Shown here one piece after another: positions 1 through 12,375 of a DNA stretch of 64,000 nucleotides. This DNA is from Diadema setosum (lineage: Eukaryota; Echinodermata; Echinoidea; Diadematoida; Diadematidae). Location: assembly GCA_033980235.1 (NCBI GenBank), contig CM067069.1, positions 19,340,650 through 19,404,649 of the forward strand. The letters are read 5' to 3'. A model generated the notes under the pieces. It saw only the letters and a program-made list of their open reading frames with translations. It did no database searches and was not told the DNA's origin. Every line of letters starts with the position of its first letter. Within the stretch, counting starts at the first letter, position 1. The translations under genes were made by a program, and so were the position numbers.

Positions 1-378
1 TTTTTTTCAACTCCGCAACTATAAATAACTATGCTTTTTGAGACCTAAAATGCAAAATTCACAACGTTTAGAACTGTTGGAAGTCCTTTTCTCTCTCTTG
101 GTTATTATAACAATACAATATATATTTTAATTTATGTACAGTTTGGATGAAACTCCTGCGCCATTTTTCGTTTGATTTTACTCTTTCCATGTCCTAGCCA
201 ACCTGAACATCGAGTGGAAATATTTTTTTTTTGCTGAAAATACATAAACATTACTAGTATTTAGAAGTGAGCTATGAGTTACCAGAGAGATGGTACGCGA
301 AACATGCAATGTCGGTTTGTCAGAATTATTAACCGAAGTTTGAGGAATATCGGACAATTCGTTCAAACTATAGTTATG

Positions 379-618
379 CATGGCCGGCGGAACGGGGGGG
401 GGGGGGAGGAACCCCCCCCCCCCCCTTTGTTGCACCATACAAAGGAATACATAAGGTGTCATCACTTTGGCCCCCCCCCCCACTTTTTTTTTAACCCGGA
501 AGTATTTAGGTGGCACTACAAAAGATAAAGATAGAGATCTTGAAGTGTGAAAAACCCGGAAGTGCTCCCCCCCCCCCCCCCACACACACACACTTTTAAA
601 AATGCTCCGCCGGCCCTG
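379..618. mobile_element. MITE-like element with GGCCGGCGG terminal inverted repeats
   Basis: The left end is CATGGCCGGCGGAAC and the right end reads, on the reverse strand, CAGGGCCGGCGGAGC. Both flanks carry TTATG, a possible 5-bp target duplication. The interior is poly-G, poly-C and CA tracts with no coding capacity. Confidence 0.5.
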
Positions 619-1272
619 TTATGAACGTTTAAAGTTTAAGCTAAATCCATTCTTTCATCATCGCTTGATATAAAAGGATGTTCCAGTTTGTGATGTCACA
701 GGAGGGGATCGAGATTAAGAATGTATACAGACAATTGCACAACTTTTTTTTTTAGTACATTTATTTTATTCCTTTGAATTTTGCCTTCTGAAAGAGGTGG
801 GTATAAGTGAAGTGCTAATTGATAATAATAATAATAATAATGATAATGGAAATTATAACAATATCATAATTATTACTATTAGTATTACTATTACTATTAC
901 TATTACTATTACTATTACTATTACTATTGCTATTATCATTATAATCATCGCATCGCAAATGCATTATAATGTAGATAACACAGTCTGCAAGAATCTAACA
1001 GCTTATTGAAGGAGGCAGACTTAACCAGATGAAGAAGAAGAAGAAGAATTGTGTTAAAATAAAAATGAATGAGGACTTTTCGTTATCTTCTTTATATCGT
1101 TACACTACTGGAACATCATGCATCGACATCCTGAAAACCCGACAATTACATTTTGAATTATGATAAACCAAATTCTCAACAAATTTGTAAATGTTGAGCT
1201 TACGTATGATTCTCTTCAAATTTGACGAACGGACTCGATTACAATCTTAGCATAGATATAGATATAGAGGAA
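619..1272. other. Non-coding stretch with trinucleotide microsatellites
   Basis: Holds a (AAT/ACT/ATT)n tract at about 821-950 and a short (GAA)n at about 1030-1048. No exon or domain is seen. Confidence 0.6.
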
Positions 1273-2400
1273 GCAAGTTTGTCTGCAAACCGTTACATGA
1301 AACCATTTTTAATGCGAAAATTTTATCTCTGCTTTCCCTAGGTCATTCTTATTCGGAAACAATCCAGAACCTGGCAACAATGTTAATGAACTTAGTCTGA
1401 GGAACATTTAAAAAATCTAGGGCTTGTAAGCTAGTGTCCATAACTAGTAAGCCTGGGACGAAATTTTGCAACCAAAAATATTGGGCAGAATACAAACATT
1501 AAAATTATAAAAGGGAAAGCTATAAATTTTAGGACTAATTTTGCTCTTTTGAAGGGAATAGGTATATGAATCAGTGGAAGCAAAAAAAACTTTAAAGGTA
1601 CTGTTTACCATTGGGAGCAGTGATTTTAAATAGAAAATAAATGGTCGAGATAATCACATTTGATGCAGACGTGTAAGTCAGTTGTATTACAAAACATCCT
1701 ACCATAAACAGATTTCGAAATAAAATATGAAATATAAGGCGTTATCAGTATTTTTCTCAATAAACCATAATTGTAGACGGTTTAGTCTAGTAACATTTTA
1801 ATTACAACTATTGTTGATTTTTGTATATTTAACAATCCTTAACATTGATTATATTTATTCAAATTTATACATTGATTATTTCTATCCCTAACTCACATTT
1901 AAGAACTATTTTGAAGCATTAAAACTGGGTTCGTGTTTCATCTGCAAATGGTAAATAATGCCTTTAAACTTTTAGTAGATACATTCAAGGACCCAACTCA
2001 AATTTTTTCACGAGAATTTCCTCATCAATAGCCTCCTCATTCAATATCCCAAACATTCTTCATTTCAGCTGAAAACAATAAAAAGAAAAAAAAGTGTGAC
2101 AATGATTCGAAGGTATGCACACAATACTGTATAAGCTGTTATTTTCGCGAGGGTTTAATTTCGCCAATTTCGTGGATCACAGTTGGATCGCGTGAAAAAC
2201 AGCGCGTGAAAATGTCTCCATGCGCTTTGCTATAGAGCGTCGGCGTCGATTCGCGAAAGCAACATCACGCGAAAATGTCTATGACCTCGTCATTCTCAAA
2301 AATATCTGTACGCGAAAATAACAGCGTATACAATAGTGGTAACCCATCCATCATATCAGATTAGAAACTCCGAATTAGCTTTCAGATCAGAGACTGCAGA
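1273..2400 (+). repeat. 3' flank of an upstream receptor unit (paralogous to 31072-31420)
   Basis: From GCAAGTTTGTCT at about 1273 the sequence tracks the region just after the second transmembrane exon (31072 on): shared words include CTTGTAAGCTA and CATCATATCAGAT. This places the end of another five-Ig block immediately to the left. The transmembrane exon itself is not recognisable here because the similarity stops at about 1273. The 2150-2330 part (CGCGAAAA-rich) has no match. Confidence 0.55.
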
Positions 2401-2639
2401 GAGAAGCTAGTGGATCTATCAATATTTTGCTTATCAAGCATGGATTTCAATTTCATATTGATTCTATTCGAAGCATCATGAAAACTTTGATATTCGTTGT
2501 CTCTGGCTCTGTCTTACACTTTCCATTGACATAAATCCTACATATCTTTTTACATTTTTACTCAGAAGTAATGCCCTACGTATCATCTCTTATTCATAGA
2601 CTTTCATGGAATAATAGAAAGAATATATCAACAACATAG

Positions 2640-2945
2640 TGCCATTATTTTTTGGTACATTGTATCAGTCATTGAACATTGTGTCATATGTTTTCATTGT
2701 CTTTTAGATTGTCTTCATGAGACAAAATCTTGAACGGAGGAAGCCGGACAAAATGCTAAGCATGACAAAACGTAAGAATATTATCAGCAACTTGTTGCCA
2801 TTATTTGTTTGTATCAGTCATCTTCCTCTTCTTCTCTATATTAAACATTGTGTCACATGTTTAGCTTGTCTTCTTGGTCCACTTTATGAACACAAAATCT
2901 TGAACTGAGGAAGCCGGACAAATGCTAGGCATGACAAAACGTAAT
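2640..2945 (+). repeat. Tandem duplication of about 170 bp
   Basis: The block ending GGAAGCCGGACAAAATGCTAAG (about 2739-2760) recurs at about 2909-2930, and the preceding CATTATTT...ATTGTGTCA block also recurs. Two copies about 90% alike. No coding potential beyond short open stretches. Confidence 0.65.
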
Positions 2946-3014
2946 ACACCGTGTATTCGCAGACCCAGGGCCTTAGAAGGATCTGCGCAGACCTTGTAAA
3001 GCACGCCCTGCACT

Positions 3015-3206
3015 ATTGTTGTTAGTAGTGAAGTAGAAGTAGCAGTAGCAGTAGTAGCAGTAGTAGTTGTAGTACATGTAGTAGTTTGTAGTAGTAGTAG
3101 TAGGGCCTAGAAGTATAAAATAGTAGTAGTAGAAGTAGCAGTAGTAGTAATAGTAGTAGAAGACTATAGCAGAAGTAGTAGTAGTAGTAGTAATAGTATA
3201 CAGTAA

Positions 3207-3251
<45 letters not shown>

Positions 3252-3252
3252 C
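3015..3252. repeat. (TAG)n microsatellite, unit A
   Basis: Imperfect TAG/AGT trinucleotide array of about 240 bp. It marks the left part of the duplicated unit; the unit B counterpart is at 32329-32460. Open frames here encode only poly-Leu or poly-Tyr and are artefacts. Confidence 0.9.
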
Positions 3253-3539
3253 ATGGTGATCTCTCTGTTTCATCCATTTCTTGTTGTTGCTGCTGTCGTT
3301 GTTGTTGATTTCTGGACGAGGTTGTGGGTTACGCTTTCATCTCATTAAAATTGCCCTATATGGAATATTTTTTATATGCAGCATTGACATTTTTTTTTTT
3401 TAAAGAAATGACTAGTTAACAAGACTCCGATGGTAGGGAACATAAGAGACTTTAATTGGCTTCAATAATTCCTCTTTCTCTCCCAATTATTTCTTCCCGA
3501 TTCCTTCCGAATTGATTAAAATAAATTCGTCAAACGGGA

Positions 3540-3835
3540 TCATCCCACGAGCCTGACATCCACGAGTAACATACAGTCCACGAGTTCGACATCGAGGAAG
3601 TAAAGGTACTGAGTCATACAACCCACGAGTCACACGCAACCAATGAGTTCGACGCTAGGCAACCACAAGCCCATGAGTTCGACACTAGGTAAAAACAGCC
3701 CAAGAATTCGTCATTACAAAACGGGGCTTAACGTGTCGGTCTCGTAGGCCTTGTTTGCTTAATGTTGAACTCGTGGGCTGTATGACTCGTGGGCTGTATG
3801 ACTTGATCGTCAAGGGTGTCGATCTCGTGACGTTC
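3540..3835. repeat. Degenerate CACGAGTTCGAC repeat cluster
   Basis: Words such as CCACGAGT, ACGAGTTCGAC and their complements (GAACTCGTGGGCTGTATGAC) recur about a dozen times in both orientations at 15-35 bp spacing. There is no counterpart in unit B at about 32.8 kb. Function unknown; it may be a small foldback element. Confidence 0.55.
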
Positions 3836-3949
3836 ACCCGAACTACCTAATCAATTAAACGCCCATATGCGTGATGCGTACAAAATAGGACGCATTCTAT
3901 CAAAATGTACATGTAGAAGTAGGTATATAATCCAGGGCCGCTTCACGAC

Positions 3950-5811
3950 GTTTCACACAGGATGAGTGGAATGCATTTTGAAACTTTGAGAGAGAGGAAG
4001 GGAGTCAGTCACGTGGTGTAAGATTATGGCTCATTGGTTCTCTTACACCGTGTCTGCTGACAAAGTCAATACGAACTGCTTCCTGTGTTCTGTTAGCTAA
4101 ACGAAAGAATAACAATCCACTGCATGGTATTATGTTATTACAGAAATCTAGATACATTATGTGCTTCATGATATCCGATCATGACTTGATGTGCCAATCC
4201 AAAGAGGAAGTTGGCGTGATATGGATGCGACGAATGAACAACGACACAACCGGTGGAAAATCAAGCAAAAAAGATATGTATATCCCTTTTTCAATTTGAG
4301 AACAACATTATATTGCATTAATTTTCTCTCAATTACTATTGTCCTTGTGTATAATTACACAGGAACAAAACATTTCTTACCTTTGCTGTGAGCATAAAAG
4401 AATCAGTCAGGTAAAATGTAAAAAGAAGTTATCTTTTGTATGTTGCGAGCAGAGTCATACAAAAATTTTGCTCAAGAATTTTTCAACTAGACACATTTAT
4501 AGAGAGCGTAGTACAACGCTATGAATTAATTTTCATTAATTCGAATGTTTCAAGTTTCCATCGATTATGATAATAATATTCCTCCACATCACTTGCTACT
4601 GGAGCATTATATAGCTGACAAAACGATTGTAACTTGCTCTAAACATAAGACAATTTTTTTTTTATTAAGGAAAACTATGTAGTAACTTTAAAATGTATAT
4701 CATGGTGATTATCATGGTTATTATGTCTGAATATGTGCAGCTAAGTATCTGCAAGTAGGAGGAGTCGGGGTAATTAGCTGAAATATACTGTATCATAATA
4801 TCAATTATGTGTTTCTAATTAAAGACAGTGCTACTGAATATTATAGAGTATAATATGAATCAGACTTTCTTATACATTATGAACTTCCTCAGATGGTGAC
4901 CCTTAATTTGGGTCTTAAATTGGTCTGCTATCATGAGAAATATATACACGCGAGTATTTTTATTATCATGTAAACAGTGTAACAAGAAATCATATACGTC
5001 GTGTTGAATTTTGAAACCAGGATGTATTGATGACACATCAGTTTAGTCATTGTTACAAGCACACAGGAAACAGGGTTTCATGTATCTAACTGACATACTT
5101 CACATTACCATAGTACGTGATTATCCTTGTATCATGCCGCACAGAGATGAAATAGTTCCACAAATTATGAGCGTAGAAAGCCCTGACTGCTTTTTTTATT
5201 GAAAACGATGGGAAAGACATACTTATATTTCTTATATTACCTCACGTAAAATGTCAGTTAATTGGGCAAATGTTTTGAACTAGGATATCAAGTGGATATC
5301 AAACAATATAAACCGCAAACGCGGAGCAATCTTATACAGGATTAGAGTGCAATGGTCGAATGGTCTGCACACACACAAGAATAAAAGACAAGACGATAAA
5401 AAGAGAAAACGGACATAGGCTGTCGAGATTGCCAAAGCTTTAACGTCAGATAACAGCGTTGCGTTATCGTTATCATTTGTGTCAATCGATTCGGCATTTT
5501 CTTTTCAGGTTGAAAATGAAATTGTATAGCTTTCACTCTGTCTTTGACAGTGTTTATCGGTGCTAAGTTGAGAATATTCAACTCAAGCGAAATTCTGTAG
5601 GAATTCTGTTGTCTTTGAAGCACTGCGTTTACTGGCTTACACATAGTTTGTAACGTTTCTTTAAGCGCTATTCAATAAACTGTATAAAAAAAAAAAAAAC
5701 AAACGTGGCACCACGAAGTGATGGCAATGCTAATCTCTTTATGTATTATCTCGAGCTGTTATCAAAGTTATTGAATACTTATTTTCAACCTTCTATCGTT
5801 CACCTATACAG
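3950..5811 (+). promoter_or_regulatory. 5' flank and 5' UTR region of gene A
   Basis: Non-coding but closely paralogous to 34690-36499 upstream of gene B. The best block surrounds GCGGAGCAATCTT and GGTCTGCACACACACA at about 5321-5375, ending about 450 bp before the start codon; that is a plausible first-exon or promoter area. No convincing TATA box is shared between copies. Confidence 0.4.
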
Positions 5812-5830
5812 GCTTCACCAGCGTCTGAGA

Positions 5831-5894
5831 ATGATGACTGATAGACGGAGCTTATTCCTACTAGGAATGATTTCCATCGCTATTCGTCGTGTAG
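5831..5894 (+). CDS. Gene A exon 1: signal peptide
   Basis: Two adjacent ATGs (5831, 5834) begin MMTDRRSLFLLGMISIAIRR, a charged start followed by a hydrophobic core, as in a secretory signal. The exon ends at 5894 before a strong donor (GTAAGA), phase 1, and joins in frame to the next exon to read ...RRVG-GTSVTLQ. A 3' splice site (CACCTATACAG) lies at 5810-5811, only 19 nt upstream of the ATG, so the exon probably starts at 5812 and the 5' UTR is split by an intron. The same arrangement occurs in gene B (73% or more identical by eye). Confidence 0.7.
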
Positions 5895-5949
5895 GTAAGA
5901 TATATTATGAACATTATGAACATTAAACTGCTTCAACTTTGTATAAGTA

Positions 5950-5950
5950 A

Positions 5951-5982
<32 letters not shown>
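5950..5982. repeat. (AT)n microsatellite
   Basis: About 30 bp of AT repeat in intron 1 of gene A. Confidence 0.9.
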
Positions 5983-5983
<1 letters not shown>

Positions 5984-6295
5984 CTAAGTTAGCCATATAA
6001 TAGCTATGAATTTATGATATCAATTGCCTCCTCATCTCTGTTTAATCGTTTTAGGTAAATATTCGTCTTAATAATAGGAGGATTGTTTTAAAGTATAGAT
6101 TTGTATGTCGTTATAAAATTACAGAAAAACTTCACAGAAACGGAAAAAGAATATCTTAACAAAAAAAAAACATATTTCACTTTCATATCTAGGAATGGTT
6201 TATTCTTTTTTCACTACCAGAACATTCACTTTTTTGACAGAATGAATTTCAAGTCAATTGATTTTTCTTTTCTGTTTTGTTATTTGCTTATTCAG

Positions 6296-6457
6296 GTGGA
6301 ACCAGCGTGACTCTCCAAGTACCAAACCCTCTGACGCCAAACCAGGAAGTTACAGCTGTCTGTACAGCCAATAAAGTGTATGCCTCAGAACACGTGATCT
6401 GGTACTTAAATGGCGTACAGATTACCGATGGCGTGCAAACAAACAGTACAGTAGATA
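6296..6457 (+). CDS. Gene A exon 2: N-terminal half of a V-like Ig domain
   Basis: The acceptor is TTATTCAG at 6294-6295 and the exon enters in phase 1. The translation shows an A/B strand with the first Ig cysteine (EVTAVCTANK) and the C-strand tryptophan (VIWYLNGVQI), then TDGVQTNSTVDS. Strands D-F and the second Ig cysteine are absent; they are supplied by the exon at 16251. The end is uncertain: phase-1 donors are possible after 6445 (GTACAG) or after 6457 (GTCTGA), and neither is strong. Gene B has the same exon at 37056-37217 with the same two candidate donors. Confidence 0.65.
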
Positions 6458-7040
6458 GTCTGATCGACAAATGGTTTATAGAGAGTCTGAAGAAGATTTG
6501 GATATAAGTCCTTGATATTTTAAAGTATTAGATCACATTGCTTTCGATAACCGTGTGTGAAATTCATAAAACTTTTCCCTATATTTATTGACAGTTTCAT
6601 GATATTCTTGAAAAACTGATTGGATTTTGGTATCATTTTCTGCCATCCTTCGCGCCTTCCTCTCCCTGGAACGTTGCCCAAAATGTCGAATCGTCCTTCA
6701 AACCCGTGACGTCAGATGACGAGTGGGATTCCCTTTTCAAGGACATTTAAGCTGGACGAAATAAAACAGAATTTGTTCTCGTGCACATAATAGCGAAGTT
6801 AAACAAAATGTATGTATAAGAAGATCGAATCAATGACACAAATTAGCATGAATCAATGTCGATGTCTTGGACGAAATAGTTGTCAAATTATAACAACTCT
6901 CTTTCTTCGTGTCATTAATACGGCTAAAATACGGCTTTTCTGAAATCGTTCATATAATAAATGGATATTGACACTCTCCTTTTTTCATGTCACTGCCATA
7001 TTCGGCTTATAACTGATTTGTCAAGTGTCAGATCTATTGT
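6458..7040 (+). other. Start of gene A intron 2
   Basis: Intronic. The part at about 6600-6725 (GATTGGATTTTGGTA, CCTTCGCG, CCCGTGACGTCAGATGACGA) is strongly alike to 37375-37497 in gene B and contains a palindromic TGACGTCA, a CREB/ATF-type site. Confidence 0.45.
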
Positions 7041-7893
7041 TTTTATACCTCCAACACGAAGCGTCGCCGGAGGCATTATGTTTACGGGTTGTCCGTCCTT
7101 CCGTCCTTCCACAATCAATTTTGTGGACAGCGTTACTAAAGAACCGTTTGAGGTGTCGCAGTGAAACTTCGCATGTGTATGTATGAGTGGGTGAAGTTGT
7201 GCCTATCAACTTTTTGTTGCACATGCTCAAGGTCAAAGGTCAAGGTCAAATACTCACAATTTCACTATTTCCCCCATTATGTGCAATGCCTGAAGGTATT
7301 TTCTTGGAACTTAGTGTATGCATCCTATCCGATAAGGATTATCTAAAGAGAGTTTCAGACTATGAGGTCAAAGGTTAAAGGTCAAAGGTGAAGTGAATTT
7401 GTTAAAATTTCACTTTTTTTCTCCATACCTCGGAAATGGTTCAAGGTATCTTCATGGAACTTGGTACATAATATGCATGTACTGACTAGCAGTGATTATC
7501 TTAGGAATTTTGGGGTCAACTGTCAAGGGTCAAAGGTCAAGGTGAAATGCTAAGATTTTACTATTTAATACTGAAATTACGTGTTTTCTCCATACCTTGG
7601 AAATTATTCAATGCATAAACTTATATTAAGGGTCAAAAGTCAAGAAAAAATCCTAAAATCCCCAAAGACCTACTGTCGTATAGACAATAATAACTCATAG
7701 TCATTCATCCAATTAAACCTAATTCCAGGAAAGTGAATGATCAATACATTTATGACAAACCTGTCATTTTAATATTTTTGCCAATTATGTGAAACTGTCG
7801 GCATACATTGTCAAGATGTACATAGACCCATTGGGAGAACCATGCATTATGGCGGAGGCATACCAGTCTCCATAGCGACATTTCTAGTTTTTG
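7041..7893 (+). mobile_element. GGTCA-rich interspersed repeat, copy 1
   Basis: Begins TATACCTCCAACACGAAGCG and ends GGCGGAGGCATACC followed by AGCGACATTTCTAG. The inner body has clusters of GGTCAAAGGTCAAGGTCA at about 7228-7252, 7366-7390 and 7514-7546. An inverted-orientation copy lies at 39692-40799. Sub-terminal GCCTCC/GGAGGC inverted repeats suggest a non-autonomous DNA element; no protein is encoded. Confidence 0.65.
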
Positions 7894-8423
7894 TTTGTTT
7901 GTTTTTTGGGTGTTTTTTTTAACCTTTTCCAGTTACAGCATAGTTTAGTGCTAATTATTCTGTGCCGTCTTTACCCACGCAATTCGTCTAATTCTGCCAA
8001 TAACTGTCTATGGAAACAAAAATACATCCCCCTTTATACACATAAGCAACCAATGTAAATGCAGTGAGTCATTTTAATGATTTTGGTATCATTGCCTTCT
8101 GCAAAAGATGCTCTTTCCAAAAATGTCAAAAAATACATCACTTTTAGAACGCAAGGTACTGAAAAATCCACCGTTCCGTTTTTTGGGGACACCCGCGGTA
8201 TACACACACATAAGAATACAATCAGCCAGAAAAGGTTTAATCCAAAATTAAAGTTCTCATTACGCCAATAACAAAGAGCACAGTATCCTAATTTAGTCGT
8301 GACATTCCTGGAAACGAGTGTGCGACGATGACTTCCAATTGTATTTTGACAAACATTAAATTCAACGGTGTGGTCCTGTGCTTGTGGGTTCATTTAAATG
8401 ACAATTAAATGATTAAACAAATA

Positions 8424-8430
<7 letters not shown>

Positions 8431-8471
<41 letters not shown>
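8431..8471. repeat. (AT)n microsatellite
   Basis: About 40 bp of AT repeat in gene A intron 2. Confidence 0.9.
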
Positions 8472-8475
<4 letters not shown>

Positions 8476-8572
8476 TATGTATCATGGAAAAAATGAGGCA
8501 TACTCAGCAGGATCAGATCGCATTATTGGTTATAAGGTAATAACAAGAACAATATGCTTCACGCAATATATA

Positions 8573-8757
8573 CAGTGGACTCCCGTTATAACGAGGTCCT
8601 CGGGACCGGCAGTTTTCTTTCGTAATACTGAAATTTCGTTATAATCGAACAAATAAAAATAGAAATACATATAGTGGATAATGTTGCGGCCTGACTTTTT
8701 ACTTCGTTGTAACGGGAATTTCGTTATAACCGTGTTCGTTATAACGGGAGTGCACTG
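8573..8757. mobile_element. pogo/Tigger-like MITE, 185 bp
   Basis: Terminal inverted repeats CAGTG-ACTCCCGTTATAACG and CGTTATAACGGGAGTGCACTG, flanked by TA on both sides, as expected for Tc1/mariner-type insertion. Internal copies of TTCGTTATAA are also inverted. The paralogous place in gene B (about 41.4 kb) lacks it. Confidence 0.75.
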
Positions 8758-8759
8758 TA

Positions 8760-9536
8760 TAGGCGACAAAGAAACTTAACCTTTGCTCTATTGAACTATG
8801 AAAAGCAAAAAGAAATTTAGCGTGAAATATTCAGCTACGCATTACTTTTTTAAAAAGCAATTTCGGGATATCCTGCTTGCCTTCCAAACTGAGGTAACAT
8901 TGCCAATAGCATACCGATGAATGCAGCAACACTCCGCCACTTTGTAGTTCTTAAGAAAAGGTCACATACCATAACAGGCATGTTGGTTTTTAGATTTCCA
9001 GAGAAAAGCATCTGTAATGTAATGATCATTCATGTATTATTCTTTCGAATAGTGTTCGTGGTGTTTGCAAGCACATCCACCTGACAGTAATAAAGTTTTC
9101 ATTAACATGATTAAAGCCTAGTATTTGAAAGAAAAATACAAAAAGTTCTTCAATGCATTCAATGCAAATAAATGAAAAAATAAATTTGAAGGGCATTTCT
9201 GGTCAACTGCTCGACACCCAAGTTCATTCCTTGTTTCGACAAGAATTCCACATTTGGAGCACCTCATGCTCTATGAAAAGTGCCCAACCAACTGACAAAA
9301 AAGAGTGCACATGAGATATACAGTGAAATGGCTTATTACATACTATCGGCGATTAAGCGAAAAATTACAAAGGAAGTTTAAGAAAAATGAAATGCACGCA
9401 GGTACGTGTATGACCACGAATCAACACCGATCAAAGGCTATTCACATTCCTGTGAAAATTCTTCTTTTAAAGCACGGGGTGTGTTTTGAAGAACGCGAGT
9501 AAACTTCTTTCTTTTTTTTTTACAATTATTGTACAG
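8760..9536. other. Gene A intron 2, no feature recognised
   Basis: AT-rich intronic sequence; I see no exon, RNA or clear repeat. Confidence 0.5.
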
Positions 9537-12375
9537 ATGAAGCCACACAAAGTGTATTCAATAAATGAAAACTTCCTCACTCAGTTACCTTTACAGATGG
9601 GATACCCGAACCAAAGGAGATGATTCATAAAATAATATGGAATATCCGCTCCTCATCCGAATCAAAACACCGAACCATCGATACATAATTTTGTGCGACG
9701 GAAGTGAACTTTCACACAGACATATCACCACACTCTTTCAAATCGAATTTACGGTCTCGTGGTAAAACAACACTGTATTCAAAATACATGAAATCTGTCA
9801 GGGATATCCGTGAAAATATAATGTGTGAATATCAAAACAATGGTTCATGTCGTTGAACCAAAAAATACTGAAATACCAAGCACCTACCCTCGATCTGATG
9901 TACGGCTTCGAAGGCAGACATTTTCCACTCCCTCATCGGACTCTCTGAGGATATTTTAGAGAGGACGATGTCAATTTGAAAATAGGAGTAAAGTCGACCA
10001 AACGTCATGGAACAATTTCTACTTACGATCAACCTCACATAAATCATAATGTTTACCTGACATGAAAACCATAAAGTACATAAAATACAATCATTTCCGG
10101 TACACTCAGGACTGATTTTTCTTCCTCCCATTTAATGTGGTGTCTATGTGACCATTATTGCACTGGTTAAATCCTCGCAAAAGACGTTCGTCTGACACAG
10201 TCAAGAGATGTATACGCCAACGCGAGACATGCCCTTATATTTCTTTTTCCAGCCTCTGAATGCGAGCTTCATACATTTGGAAGCAATTTGCTAAAGTATT
10301 GTGTTCGATGCATCCAATGAGAGGCATTAACACTGATTGTTATACTACATACCAAACACATTTTAAATGGTTTTCTATTCATTAATTTGATAATATTTGA
10401 CGAAGGAACGAAGGGAGCCGGAAGTGAACTTTGGCCTCATGCTAGTTGAAGGAGATAGAATCGTCTCCCATTCACGTAGGGAATACGCCATTCCTTCCAG
10501 ATTGCTCAAAGAGTGCGGTACAAGTGTAAAGATTATTTATGTACAGTCTTAAATTTGATTCCATGGACAACTGCTTTAAAATCTTCAGATTTTACTGGAC
10601 ATGCGACTAAGGTTTCATCGGGAGTTAGAAGACTGAACCGCTTCAAGTAACATCGGCCACCCTACGGACTTACCTAGGATGAAACGAAGAAATTGTTGTC
10701 TATGTCACAATCGGCTCCCAATCGTCAGCTCACATTAAACATGTCATGGATAAATCTGCAGGGGCGTTGCCATCAAGACAGGTAGTTTATGTAAGCAATG
10801 CACAGGACATTATCAGTGTTTCGAGCTCGAAGTTTTTCGTCATTCTCTAACGTTACAGTATGCTGTCATAAATGTGCATGTGAATATTGGATGTGTTTTC
10901 GTTTGTGTGGCTAGGCAAAGTAGACATTAGCTGCTCAGTAATCGCATCAATTTTAGGCGAATTGGTGAAAGGTTCCCCATTAAGAGTAATTAATATGAAA
11001 ACCATTTGTGCGAAGATGGAATTAATGAAATATCTTAATTTTTGTCCCCTTTTCCGCTAAAGCCTCGTGTAATACATCTAAATTAGATTTTAAAGCAATA
11101 TTATACAGATTTTTCACAGTTTTCATTGATATCTCGTTCACTTTGTAAAAGCAAACAATTGAAAATTACTATTACTCCTTGTAACGGCGTAGGATGAACT
11201 AACAACGTGTTTAAGCTAATAATAAGACATGACACTCTGTCATGAAGATCATGTCGATCGAGGACATATGTCGCCACATAGCAAACATGCAGCCAAAGGA
11301 AGATACTTCAGTTTCATCAGCGTACTCTCTAAGGAGTATAGTGACGCCGGTAAATTTGTTCGTCTTAAACTTTTTAGTTTTGAACGGGTATGGCAGAAAG
11401 ATGATAACATGTAATTTGTAATTAGCAACTCTCTTCTCGGGTATAAGTTAATGTGAATCATATAAGATCATAAATTTATTCAAAATGAACACATTTTGTC
11501 TGCCCTAGCAACCCATAGGTTTGCGTGTAAAGCATGTCTGAATTAAAATTCCTATTCCTGCTCATTATGTGGAAATGACAAGCACTACCGGATATTATTG
11601 CTCATTTTATGAATGAATGCAGTATTGTCGATGCATTTCAATCATATCACTGTAAATTTGTAGGACGAATCGGACAGACATTAGAATGATTTCAGTCATA
11701 ATGACGAATTTTGTATCTGTGTAAATGGTAATAAGTTAAAGAATGACATTGGTCACTACCATTCAGACACATTTCCTCAACAGCATTGACCTGTAGGAGT
11801 CTAGCGCATTGCAAAATTGTTGCCCAATGACATTCGTGTTTATTACATTTGGTCAGTTCGTTTGCTGCTACATGTGCAGGACGGAAGTGAAGATATTACA
11901 TTAATGTGTTCCTACGTACATTTATCCCTCATGATAATGATGTAGAGATAATGTGTAACATGAAAGCCAGGTTATTATGTGACATATTCTTTCCAGAAGA
12001 TAAAACTGAAACTTCATGAACAGATATATAATCATATTGCAATAGCATTTGAGCGGCAAGGGATAAAAGAATACCAAATGAGAAACACTGACTTTGCAGA
12101 AGGGCGCAGTCGTTCAGCGACCAACTTATTTTAATCTACCGATTCCGAGGAAGTTACTGCTCACAGCCGTGCGATGGTAGAACTGGTGAGTACAGCGAAA
12201 AATATGGATTCCTTCCAAAGAACCAGACTAACACGCAAGCGCATGGGTATGGATAGCTCGTTAAACTTTGCGTGTTTCTCAATCCATGGAAGTTCTGATT
12301 GTGTATTTGCATGTATATTGATACATCTATTCCACCAATTCATACTACAGAGCATGAGGTAAGTACCGGTAACAA
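9537..12375 (+). repeat. Conserved intronic block paralogous to 41990-44835
   Basis: Long collinear similarity between the two copies (for example GAATATCCGCTCCTCATCCG at about 9641 and 42096, and AGGTTTCATCGGGAGTTAGA at about 10611 and 43065). It holds the candidate micro-exon at 12150 and a second strong donor (GAG|GTAAGT at about 12359). No Ig or SRCR coding seen on either strand. Confidence 0.6.
12150..12185 (+). CDS. Candidate 36-nt phase 1-1 micro-exon in gene A
   Basis: A short stretch between a weak acceptor (TTCCGAG) and a strong donor (GTGAGT at 12186). Read in phase 1 it gives roughly G-SYCSQPCDGRT-G. The matching place in gene B (44617-44652) keeps frame, length and donor and reads SHCSRPCDGRT. 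Against it: the paralogous introns are conserved anyway, the acceptor is poor, and no homologous domain is recognised. It could be a non-coding exon, an alternative first exon, or chance. Confidence 0.2.

Noticed and set aside
178..591. A 137-codon minus-strand frame
   Set aside because: It spans poly-G/poly-C tracts of a MITE and resembles no protein.
2973..3273. Poly-Leu and poly-Tyr proteins on the minus strand
   Set aside because: They are frames of a (TAG)n microsatellite.
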